Position numbers and translations under genes: made by a program. Below the pieces are notes generated by a model. That model was not told the DNA's origin and searched no databases. It worked only from the letters and a program-made list of their open reading frames with translations. A DNA stretch of 64,000 nucleotides from Martelella lutilitoris (GTDB lineage: Bacteria > Pseudomonadota > Alphaproteobacteria > Rhizobiales > Rhizobiaceae): contig NZ_CP066786.1 of the NCBI RefSeq assembly GCF_016598595.1, positions 3,557,501 through 3,621,500 of the forward strand. The letters are read 5' to 3'. Positions within the stretch are counted from its first letter, which is position 1. Each line of letters opens with the position of its first letter. Shown piece after piece: positions 27,499 through 36,070 of the stretch.

Positions 27499-29684
27499 GC
27501 CTCATCCTCCGGTTTGACAATCAGCGCATCGACGGCAACGCAGCCATCGCCTTCCGGCAGGACGAGAACCGGGTTGATATCGATGCTTTCAATGGCGTCT
27601 GCATGGGCGACAGACAGGGCGGAAAGCCGCAGGACCGCATCTTCCAGCGCCGCGCGATCGGCAACAGGGGACCCGCGATAACCGGCAAGCAGCCGGCCAA
27701 GCCGGGTTTCGTCGATCATCTCGGCAACGTCGGTGCGGCTGAGCGGGGCGCGGCGCAGCGCGACATCGTTCAAAAGCTCGGTCATCACGCCGCCAACGCC
27801 GACAAGGATCATTGGCCCGAAATCAGGATCATTCTGCATGCCGAGAATGACTTCGACGCCGCCGCCGACCATTTTTTGCACCAGACAGGGCGCAGGCTTG
27901 CCGTTCAGCGTGTGGCCGGCAAGCTTTCCGGCAAGATCGGCATAGGCACGGCGCACGGCATCGCCATCGCCAAGCTTCAGGTGCACCAGCCCGGCATCGC
28001 TTTTGTGCTCCATGCCATCGGCCAGCCCCTTGAGCACGACCGGGTAGCCGATCGCCTCGGCTGCCTGCAGCGCTTCCGCCTCGCTCCCCACCAGGGCTTC
28101 ACCGACCATGGGCAGGCCGTAGGCAAGAAGCGCCTGTTTGGCGACATCCTCGGCCATCGTCCGCCCGCCGCCGGCAAGCAATGCATCGACGCGCGCGCCC
28201 GCATCTGCAGGAATTTGCGGCCCCGCGCCGTGATCTGCAGGGCGTTTCGCGCGCTTGTGATAGTCGGTAAACCGTTTCAGCGCCTTCAGCATCTGCTGGC
28301 TGCCGCGATAGATCGGCAGGCGTCCGTCGCGGGCAAGCTGTTCGTAGCCCGCTTCCACCACCTTGCCGCCGTCATAGACGACGATGATCGGCTTGTCCGC
28401 CATTTCACTCAGTTCCAGCACCGGGCCTATCAGCCGTCCGCGCCAGCTTTCGCGCACCTGGTGGATGAAGACGACGAGAATGTCCGTATTCTCGTCATCG
28501 AGGGCGATTTTCAGGCTCTGGCCCCAGCGTTCGGGGTGATTGTTGACATTGCCCGACAGATCGAGCGGATTGACCGGCGGGGTGAAATCGAGAAGCGGGC
28601 GCAGGCCCTCGACGGTCTTTTCGGTGAAATCCGCCATTGGCAGGTCCAGCGCCTCGCACTGATCCGCCATGACGCCGCTCCAGCCGCCGGAAAAGGTCAC
28701 CACGGCAATGCGCTCGCCGCGCGGCGCAGGGCATTTTTCGAAGAGTGCCGCTGCCTCGGCCAGTTCCATCGGGTCATCGACGGAGACCACATTGTTCTGC
28801 CGGAACACGGCCTCATAGGTGCGAAACGCGCCGGCCATCTTGCCTGTGTGGGCAAGCGCCGTGCGCGCGGCGCGCTTGCTGCGGCCAAGCTTCAGCACGA
28901 TCAGCGGCTTTTCGACCGCTTGAGCCTTTTCCGCCAGCGCCAGAAAGCGCGACGGCGTGCGCAGCCCTTCGAGATTCATGCAGACCGAGGCAATTTCGGG
29001 ATCATCGAGCGCCCAGCTCGCATAGTCCGCCGCCTCGACATTGAGCTCATTGCCGGTGGAGACGAGATAGCGCATGCGAACGCCCTGATCATGGGCGCGC
29101 GCCAGAAGCACCATCAACAGCTGGCCGCTCTGGGAGATCAGCGCCGTGCGGCCGGCTGACATATCCTCGGGAAAGGTCGCCGCCGTCAGCCCCATGAAGC
29201 CGCTGTCGAGATTGGCAAGGCCAAGGCAGTTCGGTCCGCAGATGGCGATCCGGTTGCGGTTGGCGATCTCGCGCAGCGTCTCTTCCATGGCGCGCCCCTC
29301 CTCACCGGTCTCCGAAAAGCCCGATGCGAGAATGACGGCACCGCGCACGCCCTTCCTGCCGCAATCTTCGAGAATATCCGGGAGCAGCTTCTGCGGCACG
29401 AAGATGAGAACAGCATCGACAGGCTCGGGGATGGCCGAGACCGACGGGTAGCATTTGAGGTCGTTCAGCTCTTCATATTTGGGATTGACCGGGAAGATGC
29501 GCCCCGCAAAGCCGAGCCGGCGCAACACCGGGACCGCCATGCCGCTCCAGCCCTCACTCCTGTTGCTCGCGCCGACAACGGCGACGCTTTTCGGGTTCAT
29601 CAGCCCCGAGAGCTGAGCGAAGACGCCCTCACCTGCCGCGGCCTCCTGACCGGCCTCCGAACCGGACGCAGCATTGTTCAACAT
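27495..29684 (-). CDS. Acyl-CoA synthetase, ADP-forming (acetate-CoA ligase) family fusion
   Basis: Predicted acid:CoA ligase (ADP-forming type) of 729 residues. The N-terminal CoA-binding domain has SVAVVGASNRSEGWSG, followed by a succinyl-CoA ligase-like domain with CGPNCLGLAN and SQSGQ. A C-terminal ATP-grasp domain begins near residue 500 (YPVVLKGL, ILVGVGGVMTELLND). Both halves of the usual two-subunit enzyme are fused, as in many bacterial members. It activates an unknown carboxylic acid for the following acyl-CoA dehydrogenases. A candidate IclR operator lies 77 bp upstream of the start. Confidence 0.88.
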   Translation of the reverse strand: MLNNAASGSEAGQEAAAGEGVFAQLSGLMNPKSVAVVGASNRSEGWSGMAVPVLRRLGFAGRIFPVNPKYEELNDLKCYPSVSAIPEPVDAVLIFVPQKLLPDILEDCGRKGVRGAVILASGFSETGEEGRAMEETLREIANRNRIAICGPNCLGLANLDSGFMGLTAATFPEDMSAGRTALISQSGQLLMVLLARAHDQGVRMRYLVSTGNELNVEAADYASWALDDPEIASVCMNLEGLRTPSRFLALAEKAQAVEKPLIVLKLGRSKRAARTALAHTGKMAGAFRTYEAVFRQNNVVSVDDPMELAEAAALFEKCPAPRGERIAVVTFSGGWSGVMADQCEALDLPMADFTEKTVEGLRPLLDFTPPVNPLDLSGNVNNHPERWGQSLKIALDDENTDILVVFIHQVRESWRGRLIGPVLELSEMADKPIIVVYDGGKVVEAGYEQLARDGRLPIYRGSQQMLKALKRFTDYHKRAKRPADHGAGPQIPADAGARVDALLAGGGRTMAEDVAKQALLAYGLPMVGEALVGSEAEALQAAEAIGYPVVLKGLADGMEHKSDAGLVHLKLGDGDAVRRAYADLAGKLAGHTLNGKPAPCLVQKMVGGGVEVILGMQNDPDFGPMILVGVGGVMTELLNDVALRRAPLSRTDVAEMIDETRLGRLLAGYRGSPVADRAALEDAVLRLSALSVAHADAIESIDINPVLVLPEGDGCVAVDALIVKPEDEA

Positions 29685-29760
29685 ACCATTCCTCCCTTGG
29701 TCTGCCCGGCCGGACTATTCCCGAAACACTTCCAAGGGTCAACATATTTTTGAAACATAC

Positions 29761-29775
29761 GTCTGCAATGCAGAC
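29761..29775. promoter_or_regulatory. Candidate IclR operator, left of the IclR gene
   Basis: GTCTGCAATGCAGAC is a 15-bp palindrome around one central base. It lies between the IclR gene stop and the CoA-ligase start. A near copy occurs at 30714-30728 on the other side of the IclR gene, and the similarity extends to flanking ATA and AAT. Confidence 0.6.
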
Positions 29776-29787
29776 AATGAGCGTTAT

Positions 29788-30591
29788 CTATTCCGAATAG
29801 CGTCGCCTCATGCGGCCCTCAATGACGCGCGCCGCGTTCATCAGCGCCGCTGCGTATTCGCCGCGCACCTTTTCGGGCGTGAGCGCAGACGAGAGCCCGG
29901 AAATGGAAAGGAGAAGCGGATCGCCGTCTTCTGCAAAGCGGATCGTCGTGGCCGCGGCATTGAGTTCCGGCCACCAGCAGCCAAACGAGGTCACATAGCC
30001 TTCGGATTGATACCGCTCCATCTCGGCGGCCAGAAGCGGCGCCTGCGCATCATAAAGCGCAGGATCTGCCGCCTTTAGCTGCCGTAGCATGGCCGCACGA
30101 CGGACCTCGGACAGCGCGGAAAGATAGGCCCTTCCGATTGCGGTCTGCAGCACCGGCACCAGAGCGCCGACATCCAGATTGAGCACGATCGCCTCGGGCC
30201 GCCGGGCCAGATCGAGATAGCGAATGCCGCCGTCGCTCGCCACGCCAAGGGCAACGGAGAAGGGCCCAAGCTCGGACAGCGCCTCCATCGACGGCCGCGC
30301 CAGTTCGTTGATGCCGGTGCTGACCAGCGCGGCCCGGCTGAGCTCGATAACGCGCGGCGCCAGGCTGTAGCCGGCGGAGCGCGCATGATGGACGAGATAG
30401 CCCAGCTTGTGCAGCGTATGGGTGAACCGGGCGACCGTGGACCGCGGCAGGCCGGTCCGCTCGGCAAGCGCCTGATTGGTGAGCGCCCGGTCATCCGGCC
30501 GATAGGCCGTAATGACCCGAAGACCGCGCTGCAGCGACGTCACGAAATGGCGGTCGCCGGCATTCTCATCCTCGGCATCGAACTCGGTCAT
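29788..30591 (-). CDS. IclR-family transcriptional regulator
   Basis: Regulator of 267 residues with the HTH NQALAERTGLPRSTVARFTH and the effector domain RYLDLARRPEAIVLNLDVG, TAIGRAYLSALSE. It lies between the leftward ligase/dehydrogenase operon and the rightward DUF35/thiolase/FadB-like operon. Palindromic sites occur on both sides, so it likely controls both in response to an acid or acyl-CoA. Confidence 0.92.
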   Translation of the reverse strand: MTEFDAEDENAGDRHFVTSLQRGLRVITAYRPDDRALTNQALAERTGLPRSTVARFTHTLHKLGYLVHHARSAGYSLAPRVIELSRAALVSTGINELARPSMEALSELGPFSVALGVASDGGIRYLDLARRPEAIVLNLDVGALVPVLQTAIGRAYLSALSEVRRAAMLRQLKAADPALYDAQAPLLAAEMERYQSEGYVTSFGCWWPELNAAATTIRFAEDGDPLLLSISGLSSALTPEKVRGEYAAALMNAARVIEGRMRRRYSE

Positions 30592-30713
30592 CCCCGCTCC
30601 TTTTCAATATAACCAGAGAGGCTCTAGGCCCGAACCCACCCTCACGCAAGCCGCCGGACGCTCCTCGTCTTGCCAGAAGGGCCAAAGCTTGCTAACTATA
30701 ATTTAAAATATAT

Positions 30714-30728
30714 GCCTGCATTGCAGAC
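30714..30728. promoter_or_regulatory. Candidate IclR operator, right of the IclR gene
   Basis: GCCTGCATTGCAGAC, one base short of the same palindrome as 29761-29775. It lies in the 204-bp gap between the divergent IclR and DUF35 genes, next to an AT-rich promoter-like stretch (TATAATTTAAAATATA). Confidence 0.55.
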
Positions 30729-30795
30729 AATACTGCATTTTGCCGAAACGGGGAAGAGCGTATCGCGGCAGGCGCGCATTCAGGGAGGAAAAGCG

Positions 30796-31203
30796 ATGAC
30801 GGCTCAATTGCCGGCTTCAGGGCCGGATCTCGAATTTCAGACCCATGTCGAGGATGGCCGGCTCTGGCTTCAGACATGTGAGGCCTGCGACAGGGCGATC
30901 TTCATGCCCCGCATCATCTGCCCCCATTGCGGCTCGCTCAGGCTGGCCTGGCATCCCGCCTCGGGGCTTGGAACCGTCTACTCCCGAACGGTCCTCTACG
31001 GCCGCCCGAAGCCCGGCGATACCCGCCCCACGCGCCATGCGCTCGTCCTTGTGGATCTTGACGATGGGCCGCGCATGATGAGCCGCCTTCCCGATACGGA
31101 TCCCGATGACATCGTGATCGGTATGCGGGTGAAGGCGCGGATCGAAGGCGAGACCGGCGCCCATGTCGTCGTTTTCGACCCCGCCGGGGAGGCAAACGCA
31201 TGA
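30796..31203 (+). CDS. Zn-ribbon/OB-fold protein, DUF35 family, thiolase partner
   Basis: Small acyl-CoA-binding partner of thiolases, 135 residues. The N-terminal rubredoxin-like zinc ribbon has CEACDRAIFMPRIICPHCG (C-x2-C and C-x2-C), followed by an OB fold with GTVYSRTVLY. GGAGGAAAAGCG precedes the ATG. It overlaps the thiolase gene by 4 bp, the standard arrangement in which the DUF35 protein and SCP2-type thiolase form a complex, as described for steroid side-chain enzymes. Confidence 0.9.
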   Translation: MTAQLPASGPDLEFQTHVEDGRLWLQTCEACDRAIFMPRIICPHCGSLRLAWHPASGLGTVYSRTVLYGRPKPGDTRPTRHALVLVDLDDGPRMMSRLPDTDPDDIVIGMRVKARIEGETGAHVVVFDPAGEANA

Positions 31204-32351
31204 CCACGCGCTTACGCGGCAAAGCCGCCATTGTCGGCGTCGGAACGGCCGGACTGGGCGAAGCACCCGGTTTCAACGCCATGGATATCCAGGCGCTTGC
31301 GGTTCACGAGGCGCTTGAAGATTCCGGGCTGAAACTGTCCGATGTCGACGGGTTGTTCACGGCCAATATGAGCCACACCTTTCCGGCGATCTCGACGATC
31401 GAATATCTGGGGCTGAAACCCCGCTGGATCGACGGCACCAATACCGGCGGCTCCAGCTTCGTTGCCCATGCCCTGTCGGCCACCATGGCGCTCGAGGCCG
31501 GATTGTGCGACGTTGCGCTGATCTGCTACGGCGCGACCTTACGTTCGGATGCCGGCCGCATGACGCCGGCCGCCGAGCAGCCGACCTATGAAATCCCCCA
31601 CAGACCGCGCTATCCGATGACGGCCTATGCCATGGCGGCGGCCACCCATATGGCGCGTTTCGGCACCACCCGCGCGCAACTTGCCGAGGTTGCCGTCGCC
31701 GCCCGCGCCTGGGCGCGGATGAACCCCGAGGCCTTCGAGCGCGATCCTTTATCCATCGAGGATGTCCTGTCGTCGCGCATGGTGATGGAGCCGCTCAGCC
31801 TGCGCGACTGCTGCCTCCTTACCGACGGCGCCGGCGCCGTGGTGATGACCCGCGCGGACAGGGCCCGCGACCTGCCCAACAAGCCGGTCTATTTCCTCGG
31901 CGGCGGCATCGCCTCCTATAACAGGGCCGTGTCCGAAATGCCGGACCTGACGACGACGGCCGCCCGCGATTCGGGCGAACGCGCCTTTGCCATGGCCGGG
32001 CTTAAGCCGGAGGACATGAACGTTCTCCAGCTCTACGACGCCTTCACCATCAACGTCATCCTGTTTCTGGAAGATCTCGGCTTCTGCCCCAAGGGCGAAG
32101 GCGGCGCCTTCGTGTCCGGCGGGCGCATCGCCCCCGGCGGTCCGCTGCCAGTCAATACCAATGGCGGCGGGCTCTCCTTCTGCCACCCCGGCATGTACGG
32201 CGTGTTCACGCTGATCGAGGCCACGCGGCAGTTGCGCGGCACAGCCGGGGAACGCCAGATCGCCGATGCCGAAACGGCGCTCTGCCACGGCAACGGGATC
32301 ACCCTGTCGCATCAGGCGACGGCGATTTTCGGAACGGCAGCAGCCCTTTGA
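31200..32351 (+). CDS. Thiolase-like protein (SCP2/lipid-transfer thiolase group)
   Basis: Thiolase-superfamily enzyme of 383 residues. The N-terminal half contains the nucleophile region TNTGGSSFVAHAL, in which the usual Cys position reads Gly-Ser-Ser. The C-terminal half has LYDAFTINVILFLEDLGFC and NTNGGGLSFCHPGMYG with the conserved His region. The lack of the classical Cys suggests an aldolase/retro-aldol role, as in DUF35-linked thiolase-like aldolases, more than a classical thiolase; this is inference. Coupled to the DUF35 gene. Confidence 0.87.
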   Translation: MTTRLRGKAAIVGVGTAGLGEAPGFNAMDIQALAVHEALEDSGLKLSDVDGLFTANMSHTFPAISTIEYLGLKPRWIDGTNTGGSSFVAHALSATMALEAGLCDVALICYGATLRSDAGRMTPAAEQPTYEIPHRPRYPMTAYAMAAATHMARFGTTRAQLAEVAVAARAWARMNPEAFERDPLSIEDVLSSRMVMEPLSLRDCCLLTDGAGAVVMTRADRARDLPNKPVYFLGGGIASYNRAVSEMPDLTTTAARDSGERAFAMAGLKPEDMNVLQLYDAFTINVILFLEDLGFCPKGEGGAFVSGGRIAPGGPLPVNTNGGGLSFCHPGMYGVFTLIEATRQLRGTAGERQIADAETALCHGNGITLSHQATAIFGTAAAL

Positions 32352-32367
32352 CGCGGAGATTAAGACC

Positions 32368-34443
32368 ATGACCAACACGCTGATCGAGCAGGAAAGACGC
32401 GGCGCGCTCGGCATCATCCGCATGAACCGCCCGCCGGTCAACGCGCTCGGACATGCACTGCGCAGCCAGATCGCCGGGGCCCATCGCGCTTTCGAGGGCG
32501 ATCCGGACATCGCCGTCACCGTGATTACCGCGACAGGCCGCGTCTTTTCCGGCGGCGCGGACATAACCGAGTTCAACACCGGCCGCAAGCATCCCTACCT
32601 GACCGAACTGATCACCATGCTGGAGGAAGGCGAAAAGCCGGTCGTCGCGGTCGTCAACGGCGTCGCCTTCGGCGGCGGCTTCGAACTGGCGCTCGGCTGC
32701 GACTATATCTATGCCTTGCCGGCCGCGAAGTTCTCCTTCCCGGAAATCAAGCTCGGAAATATTCCAGGCGCCGGCGGCACGCAGAAGCTGCCGCGGCTTA
32801 CCGGCGGGCCGAAGGCGCTGGAGCTTATTATCACCGGCAGGACGATCACGGCCGACGAAGCCGTGGCGCTCGGTGTCGCCGAAACCGTTTTCGAAAATGA
32901 GGCTGACGCGCTGACCCGCCTCGAAAAGGCCGTGGCCGAAGGCCTGCCGCGCCGCCGGGTTCGCGACATGGCGATGACCGGCTCGCCGGATGAACTTGAC
33001 GCGGTTGCCGAAGGGCATCTGCGCCGCAGCCGGGGCGCGCCGGCGGAAAAGACCGCGCTCGAAGCTGTGCGCAAGGCCTATGACACGCCCATCGACGAAG
33101 CGCTCGCTTGGGAGCGCGACACATTCCAGATCCTCAACGCCACGCCGGAAGCGCGCGCCATGCGGCATCTGTTCTTCGCCGAACGCGAGGCGCGCAAGAT
33201 TGCCGACCTGCCAAAGGATACGCCGCAGCGGACCGTCGCATCCGTCGGCGTCATCGGCGCCGGCACGATGGGCCGCAGCATCGCCATGTGCTTTGCCGAT
33301 GCCGGCCTGCCGGTCACCCTCGTGGAGGAGGCGCAGGACCGGCTGGATGCGGGCCTTGCCGCCATCCGCAAGACCTATGAGGCATCACGCGACAAGGGCC
33401 GGATTTCCGATGCTGACGTAACCGTGCGGATGGCGCTGATTACGGGCACAATCGCGCTCGAAAGCCTTGCCTCCGTCGATCTCGCCATCGAGGCCGTATT
33501 CGAGTCCATGCCGGTGAAATGCGCCGTCTTTGCCGCGCTCAACAGGATCTGCAAGAAGGGCGCAATCCTTGCCACCAACACCTCGACGCTCGATGTCAAT
33601 CGCATTGCGGCCGCAACCGCGCGGCCTGAGGATGTCATCGGCCTGCATTTCTTCAGCCCGGCCCATATCATGAAGCTGCTGGAGGTCGTGCGGGCGGCAA
33701 AGACCGCGCCGGATGTGGTCGCGACAGCGATGGAGATCGGCCGGAAACTTGGAAAACACAGCGTTCTGGTTGGTGTTTGCGACGGCTTTGCCGGCAATCG
33801 CATGTTCATCAACTTCAACCGCGAGGCACAGATCCTGATCGAGGAGGGCGCGCTGCCCTGGCAGGTCGATGCGGCCATGACCCGCTGGGGGCTGGCCATG
33901 GGGCCGTTGGCGGTGATGGATCTTGCCGGCCTTGATATCGGCTACCATATCCGCCAGGCGCGCGGACCCCAGACCCCCTACCCCTTCACCACGGCAGACC
34001 GTCTTTTCGAGGCCGGTCGGCTCGGCCAGAAAACCGGCAAGGGCTGGTATCTCTACGAAGAGGGCGCGCGGCGTGGAACGCCCGACCCGGAAGTCGAGGA
34101 ACTGATCAAGGCGGTTTCGAAGGAAAAGGGCATCACGCGGCGCGCGGTGAGCGATGACGAAATCCTGCGCCGATGCATGTGGCAGCTGGTCAATACCGGC
34201 TACCAGATCGTCGAGGAAGGCATCGCCCAGCGTGTCAGCGATCTCGATGTCATCTTCGTCAACGGCTATGGCTTTCCCCGCACGCGCGGCGGCCCGATGT
34301 GCTTTGCCCGCGAAACCGGACTTGCGCAGGTGGCGCGCGACGTCATCCGCTACCACGCCGAGATCGGCCCGCACTGGAAACCTTCAGCGCTGCTGCTCGA
34401 TGAGGCGGGCATATCCCGGCGTGAGCCGGCGCGATCGCCCTGA
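32368..34443 (+). CDS. Bifunctional enoyl-CoA hydratase/3-hydroxyacyl-CoA dehydrogenase, FadB/FadJ-like
   Basis: Fused beta-oxidation enzyme of 691 residues. The N-terminal crotonase domain (about 1-190) has FSGGADITEF, FGGGFELALGCDYIYA and PEIKLGNIPGAGGTQKLPRL. The NAD-binding HADH domain starts near 290 with GVIGAGTMGRS and includes NTSTLDVNRIA and GLHFFSPAHIMKLLEVV. Two HADH C-terminal domains follow. Length and order match FadJ-like proteins. The start at 32368 is 17 bp after the thiolase stop. It completes hydration and oxidation after the dehydrogenases encoded in the divergent operon. Confidence 0.93.
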   Translation: MTNTLIEQERRGALGIIRMNRPPVNALGHALRSQIAGAHRAFEGDPDIAVTVITATGRVFSGGADITEFNTGRKHPYLTELITMLEEGEKPVVAVVNGVAFGGGFELALGCDYIYALPAAKFSFPEIKLGNIPGAGGTQKLPRLTGGPKALELIITGRTITADEAVALGVAETVFENEADALTRLEKAVAEGLPRRRVRDMAMTGSPDELDAVAEGHLRRSRGAPAEKTALEAVRKAYDTPIDEALAWERDTFQILNATPEARAMRHLFFAEREARKIADLPKDTPQRTVASVGVIGAGTMGRSIAMCFADAGLPVTLVEEAQDRLDAGLAAIRKTYEASRDKGRISDADVTVRMALITGTIALESLASVDLAIEAVFESMPVKCAVFAALNRICKKGAILATNTSTLDVNRIAAATARPEDVIGLHFFSPAHIMKLLEVVRAAKTAPDVVATAMEIGRKLGKHSVLVGVCDGFAGNRMFINFNREAQILIEEGALPWQVDAAMTRWGLAMGPLAVMDLAGLDIGYHIRQARGPQTPYPFTTADRLFEAGRLGQKTGKGWYLYEEGARRGTPDPEVEELIKAVSKEKGITRRAVSDDEILRRCMWQLVNTGYQIVEEGIAQRVSDLDVIFVNGYGFPRTRGGPMCFARETGLAQVARDVIRYHAEIGPHWKPSALLLDEAGISRREPARSP

Positions 34444-34599
34444 ATTTCCGTTCAGCGAAGAGGCGCTGCCGCAGAAGACGAAAGGCGCGGAACACGCCAC
34501 CACGGGTTCCCGGCTTGCCATGCAGCAGCCTCATCGCCGGCCCTTCGACACAAAACGGTAATATAAGTTTCAAGCGCCGGACACACGATCCCCTTATTG

Positions 34600-34617
34600 A
34601 TTGCACGCGCGTGCAAT
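34600..34617. promoter_or_regulatory. LacI-family operator, perfect 18-bp palindrome
   Basis: ATTGCACGCGCGTGCAAT is perfectly self-complementary with a central CG step. It lies 34 bp upstream of the SBP start. The likely binder is the LacI-family protein encoded in the same operon at 40718. Confidence 0.75.
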
Positions 34618-34650
34618 GATGCATGCTGGAACGAATTGAAGGGGCTTCCC

Positions 34651-36006
34651 GTGAGCATACTCAAGACAACCAAAACCGCCCTTCTGGGCTCCGTACTGGC
34701 AATGGGCTTCGCTTCCGGCGCCCTGGCCGAAGATTATACCATCACCGTCTGGTCCGGCGGCACCGGCGAAACCGGCAGCTATCGCTGGGAAGCGATCCAG
34801 ATGGCCGCGGACATTCTGGAGCGCGAATATGCGGTGACGGGCCAGGATGTGAGCATCACAGTCGAGCATCAGGAATGGTCAGGCTGGGACGACTTCAAGC
34901 AGGCCGTTACCCTCGCCGCCGAGGCCGGCAATGCGCCCAACATTATCGTCTCCGGCCATGAGGACATCGGCCCCTGGTCGCGCTCGGGCCTGCTGCGCCC
35001 GGTCGAGGATTATGTCGATTTCGACGCCTGGCCGCTCAGCCAGATCTATCCGAACCTGATCGACATCGCCAGCTATGACGGCGTCGTCTGGGGCCTGCCG
35101 CAGGATGCGGAAGCCCGTCCGTTCTTCTTCTCCCGCGCGCATCTGGCGGAAATCGGCTATTCGCAAGAGGAGATTGATGCCCTGCCGCAGCGCGTTCAGG
35201 ACGGCGAATATACGCTCTACGACATGCTCGACGATGCCAAGGCGATGCAGGACAAGGGCGTCGTCGCGGAGCGCCGCGGCTTCATGCCGCGCGTCAACAA
35301 CGGCACAGACTACTGGCAATTCTATGTCAGCTTCGGCGGCGACATGGTCGATCCGGAAACCGGCAAGCTCGTGCTCGACCGACAGGCGCTCACCGACATG
35401 TACCAGTTCTTCGTCGACGCCGCCGATATGGGCGTGGTCTCCTCCACGCATCTCGGCACGACATGGGACGACTGGCACCAGGCAGTTTCCAGCGATCAGG
35501 TCGGCATCTGGCACGGCGGCACCTGGCACAAGGCCGAATGGGAAGCCAAATGGGGTCTTGAAGACTTCTTCGGCGAGATCCAGTACAGCCTGATCCCCGC
35601 CGGCAACGAACGCGGCCGCGCCAACACGATCAGCCATCCGCTCGTCTACCTCCTCTCCAACACCGGCACCGATGATGATGCCGTCATCGCCTCCGAACTG
35701 ATCACCATCGCCACGGAGCCGCGCATCGCCGCGCTTCATGCCGTCAAGTCCGGCAAGGTCGCAATCGGCTCGGAAGAGGCGAAGGTTCCGGTCTTTGCCA
35801 ATGACCGGTGGAGCAGCATCGCCACCACCGAGCTTCTGCCCTATGCCACGGCGGTTCCGAACGACATCGACTTCGGCGTCGTCTGGAAGGCCATGTATGC
35901 CGGGCTCGAATCCTCGTGGACCGGCACGTCCTCGGTGGAGGATGCCGTCAACACTGTCGAAAGCGAAGTCACCGGCCAGCTCGGCGACGCGATCATCGTG
36001 CGCTGA
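34651..36006 (+). CDS. ABC transporter solute-binding protein, family 1
   Basis: Periplasmic receptor of 451 residues from a GTG start, chosen because GAAGGGGC precedes it. The signal peptide runs through LKTTKTALLGSVLAMG, with cleavage after ALA before EDYTITVWSGG. The family 1 fold is suggested by TITVWSGG and VEDYVDFDAWPLSQIYPNL. It is a little longer than usual. It heads the operon with two permeases, an ATPase and a tandem glycerophosphodiesterase, so a glycerophosphodiester is a plausible ligand (inference). Confidence 0.9.
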   Translation: MSILKTTKTALLGSVLAMGFASGALAEDYTITVWSGGTGETGSYRWEAIQMAADILEREYAVTGQDVSITVEHQEWSGWDDFKQAVTLAAEAGNAPNIIVSGHEDIGPWSRSGLLRPVEDYVDFDAWPLSQIYPNLIDIASYDGVVWGLPQDAEARPFFFSRAHLAEIGYSQEEIDALPQRVQDGEYTLYDMLDDAKAMQDKGVVAERRGFMPRVNNGTDYWQFYVSFGGDMVDPETGKLVLDRQALTDMYQFFVDAADMGVVSSTHLGTTWDDWHQAVSSDQVGIWHGGTWHKAEWEAKWGLEDFFGEIQYSLIPAGNERGRANTISHPLVYLLSNTGTDDDAVIASELITIATEPRIAALHAVKSGKVAIGSEEAKVPVFANDRWSSIATTELLPYATAVPNDIDFGVVWKAMYAGLESSWTGTSSVEDAVNTVESEVTGQLGDAIIVR

Positions 36007-36014
36007 TTGACCCT

Positions 36015-36043
36015 GCCCCGGAGCCGCCCGCCGGCTCCGGGGC
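36015..36043 (+). terminator. Stem-loop after SBP gene
   Basis: GCCCCGGAGCCG and CGGCTCCGGGGC form a perfect 12-bp stem with a 5-nt loop directly after the SBP stop. Only CCTTGCTTTCC follows, so it is more an mRNA-stability or attenuation structure than a full terminator. Confidence 0.7.
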
Positions 36044-36070
36044 CCTTGCTTTCCTGACGGACCATAGACA

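Noticed and set aside
25270..27681. Long open frame on the plus strand opposite the acyl-CoA dehydrogenase genes
   Set aside because: It is antisense to two clear enzymes and only reflects the GC-rich codon pattern; no ribosome site or family trait. The same applies to antisense frames at 2810-5368 and 13798-15855.
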